Shown: in pieces, positions 16,487 through 26,942 of the stretch
How positions within the stretch are numbered: the first letter of the stretch is position 1
Layout of the letters: each line of letters starts with the position of its first letter
Origin: an uncultured Arenicella sp.
GTDB lineage: Bacteria; Pseudomonadota; Gammaproteobacteria; Arenicellales; Arenicellaceae
Assembly (NCBI GenBank): GCA_947499305.1
Contig: CANMNN010000025.1
Span: forward strand, 1-64,000
Direction: 5' to 3'
DNA: 64,000 nt
Notes under the pieces: model-generated
Databases searched by the model: none
What the model was told of the DNA's origin: nothing
The model's input: only the letters and a program-made list of their open reading frames with translations
Position numbers and translations under genes: made by a program

Positions 16487-17740
16487 TCAACTGCTGTCTT
16501 TTTTATTCCAAAGCGAATCCAACCTTGCCGCAATTTTAAGCTCTGAGCCTATTTGCTTAGGCTTATAGAACTGAGGAATATCGTCCACTGTGTAGCTTTG
16601 TGAGACCCATGCGCCATCATAATTGTGAGGGTATTTATAGCTCGCCTTAGCATGACTTTTAAGGTGTGCAGGCACTTCAATTGTTGGCCGCGATTTAACG
16701 TAAGCCATGGCTTCGTTTATCGCGGTGTAACAAGCGTTGCTCTTAACAGTGCTGGCCAAATACAAGGTTGCCTGAGCGAGCGTTATTCTTGCTTCAGGCA
16801 TGCCTATGTTGCTAACGATATTCAACGCGCTGTTAGCAATCGATATTGCGTTAATATCGGCATTGCCAACATCTTCAGATGCAAAGATAACAAGACGCCT
16901 AGCGATAAAAACAGGGTCCTCGCCTCCGTCCAACATAACACTGAGCCATAAAACCGCAGCATCAGGGTCAGAGCCTCGCATGCTTTTTATAAATGCAGAA
17001 ATCACGTCATAGTGTCGATCTTGGTTTTTATCGTATGAACGCGAATTCCCTCTGATGAGCTCCACTAGCTTGTCCGCTGAATAATTCTCTGCGCGCTTCA
17101 GGTTTACCGCAGTTTCAAAATTGCCAATCGCTTTTCTGGCATCACCATTTGAGTAGGTGGCCATTAACTCCAAATCACCGTCTGTAAAATTTTGATCAGC
17201 CTTTAGCATGGCTGACTTTAAAATCTTAAGAATAAACTCATTCTTAATGGCCTTGAGTTCGACAAGCTGAACCCGAGATAAGAGCGCCTTGTTTACACTG
17301 CTTTTCGGGTTTTCTGTGGTCGCGCCAATTAGAACGAAATCCCCGCTTTCAACATGCGGAAGGAGAGCGTCTTGCTGAATTTTATTAAAGCGATGAATCT
17401 CATCTATGAAGATAACCGCGACCTTTTTATTGACGCTAACCTCGTGTTGCGCCAGCTCGATATTTTTCTTTAACTCGGGAACTCCCGATAAGACGGCAGA
17501 AATTCGAAATACTGTTACTTCGTCAGACCCAGCTAAAATATCCACCAAAGTTGTTTTGCCACACCCTGGAGGGCCCCAGATGATCATGCTTCGAGGTATC
17601 TCTAATTCTAAAAACGGATATCTCTTTACTAAGCCCTCGAAACCAATATAGTCGGCTTTTAGCTTTGGCCTGATTGTGTAGGCTAAGGGGGCCGACTTGG
17701 GGCCTTTCGAGGAATCATCTGAAAATAGTTCGTTCTGCAT
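16487..17740 (-). CDS. rarA: Replication-associated recombination ATPase RarA (MgsA)
   Basis: This 417-residue AAA+ ATPase of the clamp-loader superfamily acts at stalled forks. Motifs: Walker [10 protein letters not shown] (56-64), Walker B VIFIDEIH (109-116), sensor 1 [15 protein letters not shown], arginine finger in [10 protein letters not shown], then the SSB-binding and tetramerisation C-terminal domain ([35 protein letters not shown]). It is a little shorter than E. coli RarA (447) but complete. It is alone here, without lolA or serS, its usual partners. It converges on the HPF-like gene, with 89 bp between stops. Confidence 0.95.
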   Translation of the reverse strand: MQNELFSDDSSKGPKSAPLAYTIRPKLKADYIGFEGLVKRYPFLELEIPRSMIIWGPPGCGKTTLVDILAGSDEVTVFRISAVLSGVPELKKNIELAQHEVSVNKKVAVIFIDEIHRFNKIQQDALLPHVESGDFVLIGATTENPKSSVNKALLSRVQLVELKAIKNEFILKILKSAMLKADQNFTDGDLELMATYSNGDARKAIGNFETAVNLKRAENYSADKLVELIRGNSRSYDKNQDRHYDVISAFIKSMRGSDPDAAVLWLSVMLDGGEDPVFIARRLVIFASEDVGNADINAISIANSALNIVSNIGMPEARITLAQATLYLASTVKSNACYTAINEAMAYVKSRPTIEVPAHLKSHAKASYKYPHNYDGAWVSQSYTVDDIPQFYKPKQIGSELKIAARLDSLWNKKDSS

Positions 17741-17849
17741 ACGTCGTTTACTCGAAAGGTTAGAGTTGCAAGAAGCGTGTTCGAGGCAATTGAAGACGAT
17801 TCACTGGCAAACCTCTAAGTTTAGATGAGGTGGAAATGCTCAGCCTCGA

Positions 17850-18812
17850 TTACTCTTTTAACTCAAGCTCGCTGACTATTTTCCAAGTGCCATCTTCTTT
17901 CTCAAGTATCAAGCGTTTGCGAGAATTCTCAACATACGAGCCTGAGCGATAGCGCTGATTAAAGTAGACGGTCCCCTGATTAAGGTCATCGCTCATACTA
18001 ATATCAAACCCACTTAAGCCCAGTTCAATTTGCTTTTGCGGGCTAACTCGAGATCTCCGTTGCCGCCTCCAATCTTCTATGCTTAGGTCATTCGCAGGAA
18101 CAAAATTGGCACCATAGCTGGTCAAGTAGTCTTCAACGTCACCTGTTGCCCAAGCCTCTCGCCAGCGCTCAACAATGTAACCCACCTCTACTTTCACCAA
18201 CGATTCTAGCTCGTCACCAACAGGGAGCAAAACGCTCTCAAGTTGCTCCACTCGAGCTTGGCTGAGCTGTTCAGCGGCCTCAGATTGATTTTTGGCTTGC
18301 GACAACAATGCAGCCTGTTGCTCTGCACTAAGTTGGTCAACTTGACGGTCAACATAGTCGATACTGCTAAGCGAACTCTCTCCGCCGCTCTCAGAACTAT
18401 CGCGCTGGTCGGGCATATTAATCAGCGAAGCCAAGCTTGGCGTTGATTGCTCTGCCCTCGGGGCGGTCTCTTGCGTCTCCGGAGAATTGCTTGGCACGAC
18501 TATGCTGACACTTGGTGCTACAGGCTGCTCAACAAAAGACTTATAAACACTCAACACCATCACTAGTAATGCCAATACCACAACCAAAACGCTCATTTTG
18601 CGTCCCTGCGCGCTCGGCTTTTTCAGCCAAGCACGATGGTAACACTGCATGCATCGATAGGGTCGTTTGCCAAGAAGATTGACCTTCAGAGCATCGTAAC
18701 TCTCGAGCTGTGAGCGCGCCATTTTGTGTGAGCCGCATTTAGGGCAAGCTCGACCGCCTTGGAGGTTCTGAGAATTACTATTCGCCGGACTACGACTTGC
18801 TAGCTTTGACAC
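17850..18812 (-). CDS. Zinc-ribbon membrane protein with NTF2-like C-terminal domain
   Basis: A 320-residue protein. A cytoplasmic zinc ribbon (CPKC 23-26, CMQC 54-57) precedes one membrane helix (73-91), a long Ser/Gln/Glu-rich and partly coiled linker, and a C-terminal domain (about 205-320). That domain reads VERWREAWATGDVEDYLTSY ... DGTWKIVSELEL, matching the Cds6-type domain found at the end of some L,D-transpeptidases and outer-membrane TPR proteins. The domain order implies that the C-terminal domain is periplasmic. A link to the cell wall is possible, but no enzyme is present. It lies 35 bp downstream of ilvD on the same strand, so they may be cotranscribed. Confidence 0.6.
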   Translation of the reverse strand: MSKLASRSPANSNSQNLQGGRACPKCGSHKMARSQLESYDALKVNLLGKRPYRCMQCYHRAWLKKPSAQGRKMSVLVVVLALLVMVLSVYKSFVEQPVAPSVSIVVPSNSPETQETAPRAEQSTPSLASLINMPDQRDSSESGGESSLSSIDYVDRQVDQLSAEQQAALLSQAKNQSEAAEQLSQARVEQLESVLLPVGDELESLVKVEVGYIVERWREAWATGDVEDYLTSYGANFVPANDLSIEDWRRQRRSRVSPQKQIELGLSGFDISMSDDLNQGTVYFNQRYRSGSYVENSRKRLILEKEDGTWKIVSELELKE

Positions 18813-18847
18813 GTTGGCTCTGTTGCTGCGATGTGAATTTAGACCAA

Positions 18848-20542
18848 CTATTCGTCGGTCACGCAGCCCATCGATGCATTTTTAACGCAGCGAATGTACT
18901 TACCCAAAGTACCGCGAGTCGCTTTCAACTCTGGTGCTACCCAAGCGGCACGTCGCTTCTCTAGCTCTTCGTCAGTTACATCCATATCGATGGTATTGTT
19001 AACGGCGTCAAGCGTGATAGTGTCGCCGTTTTCAACCAAGGCAATGCCGCCACCTTCTTGAGCTTCAGGCACAACATGGCCGACGATGAAACCATGCGAG
19101 CCACCAGAAAAGCGACCATCGGTGATCATCGCAACATGTTCGCCCAAGCCAGCGCCCATAACGGCGGAAGTTGGTTTTAACATTTCTGGCATGCCGGGGC
19201 CGCCTTTAGGGCCTTCATAACGAATAACAATTACGTCCCCCTTGTTGACTTTGCCCTGTTCGAGGGCTTGAATCATCGCTTCTTCGCCATCGAACACGGC
19301 GGCTGGACCAACAAATTTCTCACCTTCTTTACCAGTAACTTTAGCAACCGAACCGCCTGTGGCTAGATTGCCTTTTAAGATTTGGATGTGACCGGTGCGT
19401 TTAATGGGTTCGCTTAACGGCTTGATGATGTCTTGACCTTCTTTTAGAGCTGGCAAGTCGGCTAGGTTTTCAGCTAGGGTCTTACCGGTTACTGTAATAC
19501 AGTCGCCATTCAACAAGCCTTCATCGAGCAAGAACTTCATTACCGCTGGTGTGCCGCCGATATTGTGAAGGTCGTTCATCACATATTGCCCGCTCGGCTT
19601 AAGGTCAGCCAAGAATGGAATGCGGTCACTAACACGTTGAAAGTCATCAACAGTTAAATCAAGGTCAAGCGCACGAGCCATTGCGATCAAATGCAATACC
19701 GCATTAGTAGAGCCCCCCAATGCGATAATCACCACCATCGCATTCTCAAACGCCTCGCGGGTCATGATATCGCGAGGCTTTAGATCAAGTTCAAGAATGT
19801 TTTTAAGGGCTGCGCCAGCGGCTAAACACTCATCGACTTTTTCTTGGTCAATTGCTGGCGCTGAGGCGCTATAAGGCAAGCTCATGCCTAAGGCTTCAAT
19901 CGCACTGGCCATGGTGTTGGCGGTATACATGCCACCACAAGCGCCTGCTCCTGGGCATGATTTTTCTACAATTTGTTGGCGATCTTCGTCAGTAATGGTT
20001 TCAACTAAGAATTGACCATAGGCTTGGAAAGCCGAGATGATATCTAGGTTTTGACCATTGTGATTACCCGGCTTAATCGAGCCGCCGTAAACCATAATAG
20101 CTGGCCGATTTAAGCGCGCCATCGCCATTAAGCAGCCCGGCATATTTTTATCACAGCCAGGTATCGCGATAAGGCCATCATAAAACTGCGCGGCCATCAC
20201 GGTTTCGATTGAATCAGCAATAATGTCGCGCGATTGCAATGAATACGCCATGCCAGAAGTGCCATTGGTGGTGCCATCACTAACACCAATGGTGTTAAAA
20301 CGCATGCCGACAAGGCCCGAATCAACAACCCCAGTTTTGACGTGTGCCGCCAAATCATTGAGGTGCATATTACAAGTGTTACCTTCCCACCAAACACTGG
20401 CGATACCGACCTGTGCCTTGCTCATATCTGCACGGCTTAGGCCCGTGCCGTATAACATAGCTTGGCCTGCGCCTTGCGATTTTGGCTGGGTAATGGTCGC
20501 GCTGTGTTTGTTTAGGGGCTTATTTGTTGTTTTCTCGGACAT
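18848..20542 (-). CDS. ilvD: Dihydroxy-acid dehydratase
   Basis: This 564-residue enzyme makes the 2-oxo acids for valine, isoleucine and pantothenate synthesis in the cytoplasm. Iron-sulphur ligands are in [17 protein letters not shown] and [16 protein letters not shown]; the C-terminal [19 protein letters not shown] is the family signature. At 564 residues it belongs to the shorter class (as in fungi and many non-enteric bacteria), not the 616-residue E. coli type; that class often holds a [2Fe-2S] cluster. The asmA-like gene lies 170 bp upstream on the same strand. No other ilv gene is near, and no attenuator leader was seen. Confidence 0.96.
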   Translation of the reverse strand: MSEKTTNKPLNKHSATITQPKSQGAGQAMLYGTGLSRADMSKAQVGIASVWWEGNTCNMHLNDLAAHVKTGVVDSGLVGMRFNTIGVSDGTTNGTSGMAYSLQSRDIIADSIETVMAAQFYDGLIAIPGCDKNMPGCLMAMARLNRPAIMVYGGSIKPGNHNGQNLDIISAFQAYGQFLVETITDEDRQQIVEKSCPGAGACGGMYTANTMASAIEALGMSLPYSASAPAIDQEKVDECLAAGAALKNILELDLKPRDIMTREAFENAMVVIIALGGSTNAVLHLIAMARALDLDLTVDDFQRVSDRIPFLADLKPSGQYVMNDLHNIGGTPAVMKFLLDEGLLNGDCITVTGKTLAENLADLPALKEGQDIIKPLSEPIKRTGHIQILKGNLATGGSVAKVTGKEGEKFVGPAAVFDGEEAMIQALEQGKVNKGDVIVIRYEGPKGGPGMPEMLKPTSAVMGAGLGEHVAMITDGRFSGGSHGFIVGHVVPEAQEGGGIALVENGDTITLDAVNNTIDMDVTDEELEKRRAAWVAPELKATRGTLGKYIRCVKNASMGCVTDE

Positions 20543-20711
20543 GATGCGATGTTACAAATTTAAATAGTGCGCCGATTTTACACTTGTGAGAGGGCAAGCG
20601 GAATCACTTTTACATCGGTTTTGCACTAAGTGCATACCTGAGAAAGGCTTTATTTATGCACTCTTTACCTATTAACAAGCTTATTACTCCTATAGGCAAA
20701 GAGCTTAGTGC

Positions 20712-23117
20712 TTAATTAAAAAGACCTTCGATCAGCTTGCGCTTGCGCTCTTCTCTGAGTTCTTTTTTGGTTTTCTCTCGAGGTGCTACTTCTTCAGAGG
20801 CTTGTTCGTCAGAATTTTCGGCATCACGTTCACCAATGGGTACTTCTTTGGCATCACCACTCAAGATTTGTTCACCAGATGGTTGGTCTTGACCTGCTGA
20901 AGGCTCCTCATCAACAAGCTCCTTGATCAAAAGCTGCTTGAAAATATCTTTGGAGCGTACTTTTTTGCCGTCTTCGCTTTTAATGCCAAGCTTCTCGGTC
21001 AACTTATCATTGAGCTTGCTACTTAAGTAGAACGAATAGAGCTCCTTCATATCTGGCAAGCACATCGGACCATCAAACGAGCCCGTGCAGCGAATCGGAA
21101 TCTTCTTACCAGCAAGCCACTTTAGCTTGGACCCCAGTATTTTTTGGACACCCACATTGTTTTCGCCATTGATCGATTCGGCGATGGTCAGGTTCACTCG
21201 GTAATCCATATTTTCTTTGTCAAGATCAAACTGGCCCGCACCGGTGATTTCAAAACCGGGCCCTTTAAACTTTAGGTCGTCATTGGTCATCAAGAAGTCT
21301 TTTAGATAAAAGGTGCCAAGCAACTCTGAGAACTCAGTGTTATCACTCTTTTGCCCTTGCACCCCAGCATCATTCACCGCGGGCTGCTGATCACCTTTAA
21401 AGCTGCTATACAAGTCGGCCGCGCTATTAAGCTTGCTAACGATACTGTTCACGTCAAAGCCCGACAAAGCACCGTCTTTCGCGCGCAATTCAATTGTTCC
21501 TTCGTTACTTTGCTTGCCATCAATTTCAGTGACCACAATGTCAATTCCCAAGGTCCCAATGCCACGCAGCATATCGGAGTCGATTGCGTCGTTTAGCAAC
21601 GGGCTTAGTTGAACTAAATCGATCGAGTTTTTGACCGCTAAACTTGATTTACCTGAGCTTTCATTGAATACGATGGCACCGTCGAGCTTGCCATCATACA
21701 AACTAGCACGCGGAGTAATCGAGACATTGCCGGGCGTAGACTTAACCACCACGTCGATATCAGTTAATGCCACGCCACCGCTAGTCAACTTAGTGGCTTT
21801 AAATGTGCCATTTGCGTAGACATCTTTAAAAGCAGCCATGGGCACCGCAAGCGCTTCACCTCCTGACACTTCGTCTTCTGCCTCAGTGCTCTCGGGTAGA
21901 TAAGAGTCGAGATTCATGTCGCTCAAACTTAAATCGAAGTTGATTTTGGGTTGCTCGTAATCCTCGACTGAGGCAGAGCCAGTAAGCTCGGTTTGGTCAA
22001 GGCTTACAACTAAATTTTTAATCGATGCCTTCTTTAAGCCTGCATTAAACGCAGCACTTACACCAACTGAACTCAGCGCTGAAGAATCACTGGGCTGAAA
22101 GTCAACCTCAAAATTCTTAAGCAAACTGCGAGCGTCGAATTTAGGCACATTGATTCGACCTGTCGCGACCGGTTGATCAATGAACTTACTTACAGAAAGG
22201 TCTAAAATCTGCGCCTTGATTGATTCATACTCTGCGCTCAGTACCTCCATCGATGCTTTTTGTGTGTCTAAGTTTGCAACAAGCGATGGAATATTTACTG
22301 TCGCCTTGTGCGGCCCGCTAACAATAATTTCGATGTTCGAAATATCTATTTTCGAAGATTCTTTAAACGTCATGTTTTCAAGCGACAAATCAAGCTTAAA
22401 TTCGCCTTGTTGCACCTCGCCGATTAAATCGGCAATGGTCACATTAAGACTGTCAGTACCTATATTGGCTTGGGCGCTAATATCGAATTGAGTAAGGTCG
22501 GGAGACTCTGAATCAATTAATTCGCCACTGGCGTTGATATCAGCTAGGGCATCTCCTATTAGGTTTCCGGTTACTAGATTTAGATTACGTATTTCCGTCG
22601 CGCTTTTGGCCTGACGGTCGTCAATAATTACCGTGCCATTGGTCAGCTCAACACCTTGAACAGCAAGCGCAACAGCCGCTGTTGCCGAATCTTCTTGAAC
22701 CTCTTCGACTTCAGTGTCATCGCTTAGGCCTGAAAAACTATCAAGCCCGTTTGCTAGCGTTACTAACTTGATCATTGGCCGCTCGAGCACCACGGTATCT
22801 ACTTCAACTTTTTTACTCAGTAATGGCAGTAGCTTAACTCTCAATTGAGCCGTATCAACAGCGACCATATACCCTTCTATTCCCTCGGGCTGGGATAATG
22901 TGAGGCCTTGAGTTCTAACCCCCAACCAAGGGAATACAGAAACCTCAAGATCACCAGACAAGCTTAATTCTCGACCAGTTTTATCCTTAACCAAATCAGC
23001 AATTTCTTCTCGATAATCGTTTGGGTCGACCACATTTGGAACGATTACAACCGCCAAAACAATTAAAACGGCGATGGTAACAACCAGGCCAAGCAGCCAT
23101 TTGATGAGTTTAAACAT
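20712..23117 (-). CDS. AsmA-family outer-membrane biogenesis protein
   Basis: An 801-residue protein anchored in the inner membrane by one N-terminal helix (WLLGLVVTIAVLIVLAVVIV); the rest is periplasmic. The AsmA signature follows directly (NDYREEIADLVKDKTGRELS, LSGDLEVSVFPWLGVRTQGL). The C-terminal AsmA repeat region includes LRGIGTLGIDIVVTEIDGKQ and FEITGAGQFDLDKENMDYRV. These proteins are long beta-groove bridges that move or balance phospholipids between the membranes. The last 90 residues are charged and repetitive (EKTKKELREERKRKLIEGLF). It reads towards ilvD. Confidence 0.85.
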   Translation of the reverse strand: MFKLIKWLLGLVVTIAVLIVLAVVIVPNVVDPNDYREEIADLVKDKTGRELSLSGDLEVSVFPWLGVRTQGLTLSQPEGIEGYMVAVDTAQLRVKLLPLLSKKVEVDTVVLERPMIKLVTLANGLDSFSGLSDDTEVEEVQEDSATAAVALAVQGVELTNGTVIIDDRQAKSATEIRNLNLVTGNLIGDALADINASGELIDSESPDLTQFDISAQANIGTDSLNVTIADLIGEVQQGEFKLDLSLENMTFKESSKIDISNIEIIVSGPHKATVNIPSLVANLDTQKASMEVLSAEYESIKAQILDLSVSKFIDQPVATGRINVPKFDARSLLKNFEVDFQPSDSSALSSVGVSAAFNAGLKKASIKNLVVSLDQTELTGSASVEDYEQPKINFDLSLSDMNLDSYLPESTEAEDEVSGGEALAVPMAAFKDVYANGTFKATKLTSGGVALTDIDVVVKSTPGNVSITPRASLYDGKLDGAIVFNESSGKSSLAVKNSIDLVQLSPLLNDAIDSDMLRGIGTLGIDIVVTEIDGKQSNEGTIELRAKDGALSGFDVNSIVSKLNSAADLYSSFKGDQQPAVNDAGVQGQKSDNTEFSELLGTFYLKDFLMTNDDLKFKGPGFEITGAGQFDLDKENMDYRVNLTIAESINGENNVGVQKILGSKLKWLAGKKIPIRCTGSFDGPMCLPDMKELYSFYLSSKLNDKLTEKLGIKSEDGKKVRSKDIFKQLLIKELVDEEPSAGQDQPSGEQILSGDAKEVPIGERDAENSDEQASEEVAPREKTKKELREERKRKLIEGLFN

Positions 23118-23243
23118 TATAAGAACCTAGAATTAGTGTAGCGCGTTATGCTAACAGTATGTACAAGTCTACTTAAGCAAGATGAATGATAAATTAACGC
23201 TCGCTACTTTCAGTAATGCGGCATTAACAAACCTAATTTAGAA

Positions 23244-24317
23244 ATGAACGCGTATATAACAAGCTATTCGCTGCAACCTGTCAACGTCGTTGAAATATTG
23301 TTTACCTCGCTTTGCATTTTCGGCGCAGTGCTACTGCATCATAGGGCCCGTTTTAGAGCTTTATGCATACTCTTATTGCTAGAAGCGGTATTGATGACTT
23401 TCAATTTTTCAGAAGAAACCGGCTTATTTAATCAATCAACCTTAGTTACCCCAATATTCACGCTATCGACCGGTCCCGCATTTTACTTTTTTGTTCGTCA
23501 CTTGGTTTACTCAGATGCATATTGGAAGCGGAGAGACATGCTGCACTTTTTACCAATGATGTTGGCGATACCATTCACCTCGCACACTCAGTCAGTGATT
23601 GCCATTGGCTCACTGAGTCTGATTACTTACGGCACTGTGTCGTATCAACTTCTCACCAAATACCGTCGAGCGTCAAACGCGAGCAGTTCAGCCGCTTTCG
23701 ACATGCGTTTAAGTTGGCTAACAAGCATAATTTGGATATTTTTTGTCCTAGGTGCAACAGATACGGTGAGATTGAACCTGCAAACCGAACTCTCATACTC
23801 GGTACTTAACACTTGGTATTTAGCTCACCAATCCGCTGTGCTAATACTCTACGCGAGTCTGATCGGGTTCGCGGTGAAACAGCCACTATTGTTTAACGGA
23901 GTATCGGAATTTGAGGATCGTAAGTCATCTTTTAAAGCTAAGCCGTCGCCTGGAGACGCTTCTCTTAGCAAAACGCTGTTTAGTCAAATAGATCAACATC
24001 TAGTCGACTCTGAGCTATTTAAGCAACCAAGACTCTCTTTAAATGATGTAGCCGGGTTCATGAAAATTGGAGTTAAGGACGTATCCAATGCGATTAATAT
24101 CGGTTCTGGGAAAAATTTTTGTGAGTATATAAATGGCTTAAGAGTCACCGAGGTTCAGCGCAGAATTGATCAGGGAGTCGAAAAGCATCTCACCCTATTG
24201 GACATCGCAGTTGAATCTGGTTTCAATTCTAAGTCGAGCTTTAATTCCGCATTTAGACAGTTCACTGGTTTGACTCCCAGCCAATATCAACGTCAGGTAG
24301 CAGCTTCCAAGCCGTAA
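23244..24317 (+). CDS. AraC-family regulator with membrane N-terminal domain
   Basis: A 357-residue protein. The first about 210 residues are a multi-helix membrane region (VVEILFTSLCIFGAVLLHHR, CILLLLEAVLMTF, VLGATD and further segments, about six to seven helices). The C-terminal 100 residues are an AraC DNA-binding domain: RLSLNDVAGFMKIGVKDVSN as the first helix-turn-helix and LTLLDIAVESGFNSKSSFNS with FRQFTGLTPSQYQ as the second. Membrane-bound AraC regulators of this type are widespread but poorly studied; the signal is unknown. A membrane-anchored amidohydrolase follows 101 bp downstream on the same strand, a natural candidate target. Confidence 0.85.
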   Translation: MNAYITSYSLQPVNVVEILFTSLCIFGAVLLHHRARFRALCILLLLEAVLMTFNFSEETGLFNQSTLVTPIFTLSTGPAFYFFVRHLVYSDAYWKRRDMLHFLPMMLAIPFTSHTQSVIAIGSLSLITYGTVSYQLLTKYRRASNASSSAAFDMRLSWLTSIIWIFFVLGATDTVRLNLQTELSYSVLNTWYLAHQSAVLILYASLIGFAVKQPLLFNGVSEFEDRKSSFKAKPSPGDASLSKTLFSQIDQHLVDSELFKQPRLSLNDVAGFMKIGVKDVSNAINIGSGKNFCEYINGLRVTEVQRRIDQGVEKHLTLLDIAVESGFNSKSSFNSAFRQFTGLTPSQYQRQVAASKP

Positions 24318-24418
24318 ATGCAGCCCTCGATAGAGTGCGGAATCATGATTTCGGGCGCTAGCTTGAACTAACTTGGTAATTATTAGGCCACAAATTACCA
24401 AGTAAGAACTTTATTGCT

Positions 24419-25879
24419 ATGTTTCGTAAATACGCTAAACCCTTAATCATCACAGTGCTATTCATTACGGCGCTACCCATCATCATTATTTATTCGGCGG
24501 TGCTTCATGTGCGATATGAGTCACCTTCGAGCTTGCTAAGCCTAGATTCGATTTCCGCGAAAGAAACTCGCTACGCGATAGAACCCGTATTTATTGTCGA
24601 TGTTGAAAATGGTCAACTGTTAGAAGATTGCCAATTACTAATAGATGATGGCCGTATTTCAGGGGTTAACTCTGGCGGTCAAAAGCTCCCAGAAGACTAT
24701 GTCAGAATAGACGGGCGCCATGCCTATGTGGTTCCCGGGTTGATTGATATGCACACGCATATTTACGATCGAGTAGACCTGATTAACAGCCTTGCCCACG
24801 GCGTGACCTCAGTCAGAAATATGCGCGGAATGCCGATGCACCTTCGGTTTCGATCTGAGCTTGAAAATGAAACCTGGGCAGGCGCCTCTCTCTATACCTC
24901 GTCGCCAATTCTTGACAATGCGCAAGCAGATTTGTTTCAGCACGCCTTAGAGTCTAAAGAGGACGCTAGAACTGCGGTAACAGAGTACAAAAATAGAGGT
25001 TACGACTTTCTCAAAGTTTACAGTGAATTACCTGAACCAATTTTAACAACCATCATCGAACAGGCGGCTGCTATCTCTATGCCAATTGCGAAACATGGCC
25101 CTTATGGCGCCCTGTCTGATGGCAACGCCGACATCACCACATTAAGCAAGTTTCAGTCAGTGGAACATGTTGAAGAAATCTATCAAACTCTGCTGCGGTT
25201 TGATTTTGACGAATCCAAGCTAGATAACTACCTCCATCAAATAAAACAGAGCGGCGCTTTCCTCACTCCCACGCTCGCGACGTTTGATCACCTTACCGAA
25301 CTCAGCGTTCAGAAAGATGCCATGATTAATTCTATTGAGCTGCGAAGAATGAACCCGTTCATCCGTTTCCTACTGACTCGTCTAAGCGTTAATCGATGGC
25401 TAAATACATCTAAGGAACAAGCCCACTGGAACATTGAAGAGCGCGAAGTACTACTCAAAATAACTCAGCGCGCAGAAGAACTGGGGGTGCCCATGCTGGT
25501 AGGCTCAGATCAAGGGACCATGTACCTATTAGCGGGAGTATCAACCCACAAGGAAATGCAGCTAATGCAAGCTGCAGGCATGTCAACGCACTCTATCATT
25601 AGATCAGCCACGTTAAATGCGGCCAAAGCGATGAAACTAGACATGCAAATAGGGTCAGTAAGCCCTGGTAAATTAGCCGATCTAGTACTCCTGAGAAACA
25701 ACCCGCTTGATGATATTGCACACCTAGAAAACCCTATCGCCATTATTAAGGCCGGCCGCTTTATTGATCAATCCGGTATCGATGCCTTGTCAAAACGTGG
25801 AGAACAGCCTTCGAGTTGGATTACAGGCTTTGGATACATTGCCGAGGATTTGCTACTTAGAGCCAACTGGATGTTCTAA
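24419..25879 (+). CDS. Membrane-anchored amidohydrolase
   Basis: A 486-residue protein with an N-terminal membrane helix (about 8-28), so the enzyme is probably tethered on the periplasmic side. The amidohydrolase fold shows VPGLIDMHTH (metal ligands H112 and H114), IAKHGPYG, QSVEHVEEIY and VGSDQGT, with the imidazolonepropionase-like end (ATLNAAKAMKLDMQIGSVSP, GKLADLVLL). These enzymes hydrolyse cyclic amides, C-terminal peptides or related bonds; the substrate cannot be read from sequence. It follows an AraC-type membrane regulator on the same strand. The ATG at 24419 is in frame with the anchor. Confidence 0.85.
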   Translation: MFRKYAKPLIITVLFITALPIIIIYSAVLHVRYESPSSLLSLDSISAKETRYAIEPVFIVDVENGQLLEDCQLLIDDGRISGVNSGGQKLPEDYVRIDGRHAYVVPGLIDMHTHIYDRVDLINSLAHGVTSVRNMRGMPMHLRFRSELENETWAGASLYTSSPILDNAQADLFQHALESKEDARTAVTEYKNRGYDFLKVYSELPEPILTTIIEQAAAISMPIAKHGPYGALSDGNADITTLSKFQSVEHVEEIYQTLLRFDFDESKLDNYLHQIKQSGAFLTPTLATFDHLTELSVQKDAMINSIELRRMNPFIRFLLTRLSVNRWLNTSKEQAHWNIEEREVLLKITQRAEELGVPMLVGSDQGTMYLLAGVSTHKEMQLMQAAGMSTHSIIRSATLNAAKAMKLDMQIGSVSPGKLADLVLLRNNPLDDIAHLENPIAIIKAGRFIDQSGIDALSKRGEQPSSWITGFGYIAEDLLLRANWMF

Positions 25880-25916
25880 TTTGAGCCGACGCGAGCTAAA
25901 TGCCGATTTTGGAACC

Positions 25917-26900
25917 TTAGACCGCGACCATTTCAGCATAAGCCGCGCGCAAAACGTCGGTATTGCTGCCTGGAATATGTGCGTTTTGACTAATATGCCT
26001 ACGCCATAATCGTGAGCGCGGTTCGCCGTGATACAAACCGACGATATGCTTAGATAAATGATTTAAGCGGCTGCCGTTTTCGAGTCGTTCGTCGGCATAT
26101 TTGATGTACTCACTAAGCACTTCGTCACGCGTACGAGGCGCCTGAGTATCGCTATAAAAAGCCTGATCTACTTGCGCCATAATATAGGGGTTCGAGTACG
26201 CTTCACGCCCCATCATCACGCCGTCAACCTGCTCTAAGTGCTTATGACACGCTTCAATAGTGTCGATTCCGCCATTGATAACGATCTCTAACTCAGGGAA
26301 GTCTTGCTTAAGCTCGTACACTAAGTCGTAGTCAAGTGGTGGAACGTCACGGTTCTGTTTAGGGCTCAAGCCTTTCAACCAAGCTTTGCGTGCATGCACT
26401 AAAAAGGTCTTACAACCAGCACTCGCGGTGGCATCTACCAGGGCCCAAAGCGCTTCGCGCGGCTCTTGGTCGTCTACCCCGATTCGACACTTGATGGTCA
26501 CAGGGATATCAACCGCCGCCTGCATTTGTTTTACATTTTCAGCAACCAGTTCAGGCGATTGCATTAAGCAAGCACCAAAGCTACCCGATTGCACACGATC
26601 ACTTGGGCAGCCGACATTAATATTGACCTCGTCATAGCCCCATTGCTGAACGATTTCAGCGCTCTGAGTCATGGCGTCAGGATCACTTCCACCGAGTTGC
26701 AGTGCGACAGGATGCTCAATCTCGCTAAAGTCTAAAAAGCGAGGCTTGTCTCCGAATATCAGTGCGCCGGTAGTGATCATTTCTGTGTATAAAACAGTAT
26801 GTTTCGAAATAAGGCGTGCAAGATAGCGCTCATGTCGATCAGTACAATCGAGCATGGGCGCAACGCAAAAACGTCGGGAAATTTCAGGGCGACTATTCAT
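25917..26900 (-). CDS. dusA: tRNA-dihydrouridine(20/20a) synthase DusA
   Basis: This 327-residue FMN enzyme reduces U20/U20a in the tRNA D-loop with NADPH. Signature stretches: CVAPMLDCTDRHERYLARL at the start of the barrel, VALQLGGSDPDAM, NVNVGCPSDRV-type text (here INVGCPSDRVQSGSFGACLM) with the catalytic cysteine in GACLM, and INGGIDTIEACHKHLEQVDG. Length and text fit DusA rather than DusB or DusC. It overlaps nothing; its stop is 37 bp from the end of the convergent amidohydrolase gene. A dioxygenase gene lies just upstream on the same strand. Confidence 0.93.
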   Translation of the reverse strand: MNSRPEISRRFCVAPMLDCTDRHERYLARLISKHTVLYTEMITTGALIFGDKPRFLDFSEIEHPVALQLGGSDPDAMTQSAEIVQQWGYDEVNINVGCPSDRVQSGSFGACLMQSPELVAENVKQMQAAVDIPVTIKCRIGVDDQEPREALWALVDATASAGCKTFLVHARKAWLKGLSPKQNRDVPPLDYDLVYELKQDFPELEIVINGGIDTIEACHKHLEQVDGVMMGREAYSNPYIMAQVDQAFYSDTQAPRTRDEVLSEYIKYADERLENGSRLNHLSKHIVGLYHGEPRSRLWRRHISQNAHIPGSNTDVLRAAYAEMVAV

Positions 26901-26942
26901 TCGTGATTACACGACAATATAATAAAACTAGGCTGAAAGCCT

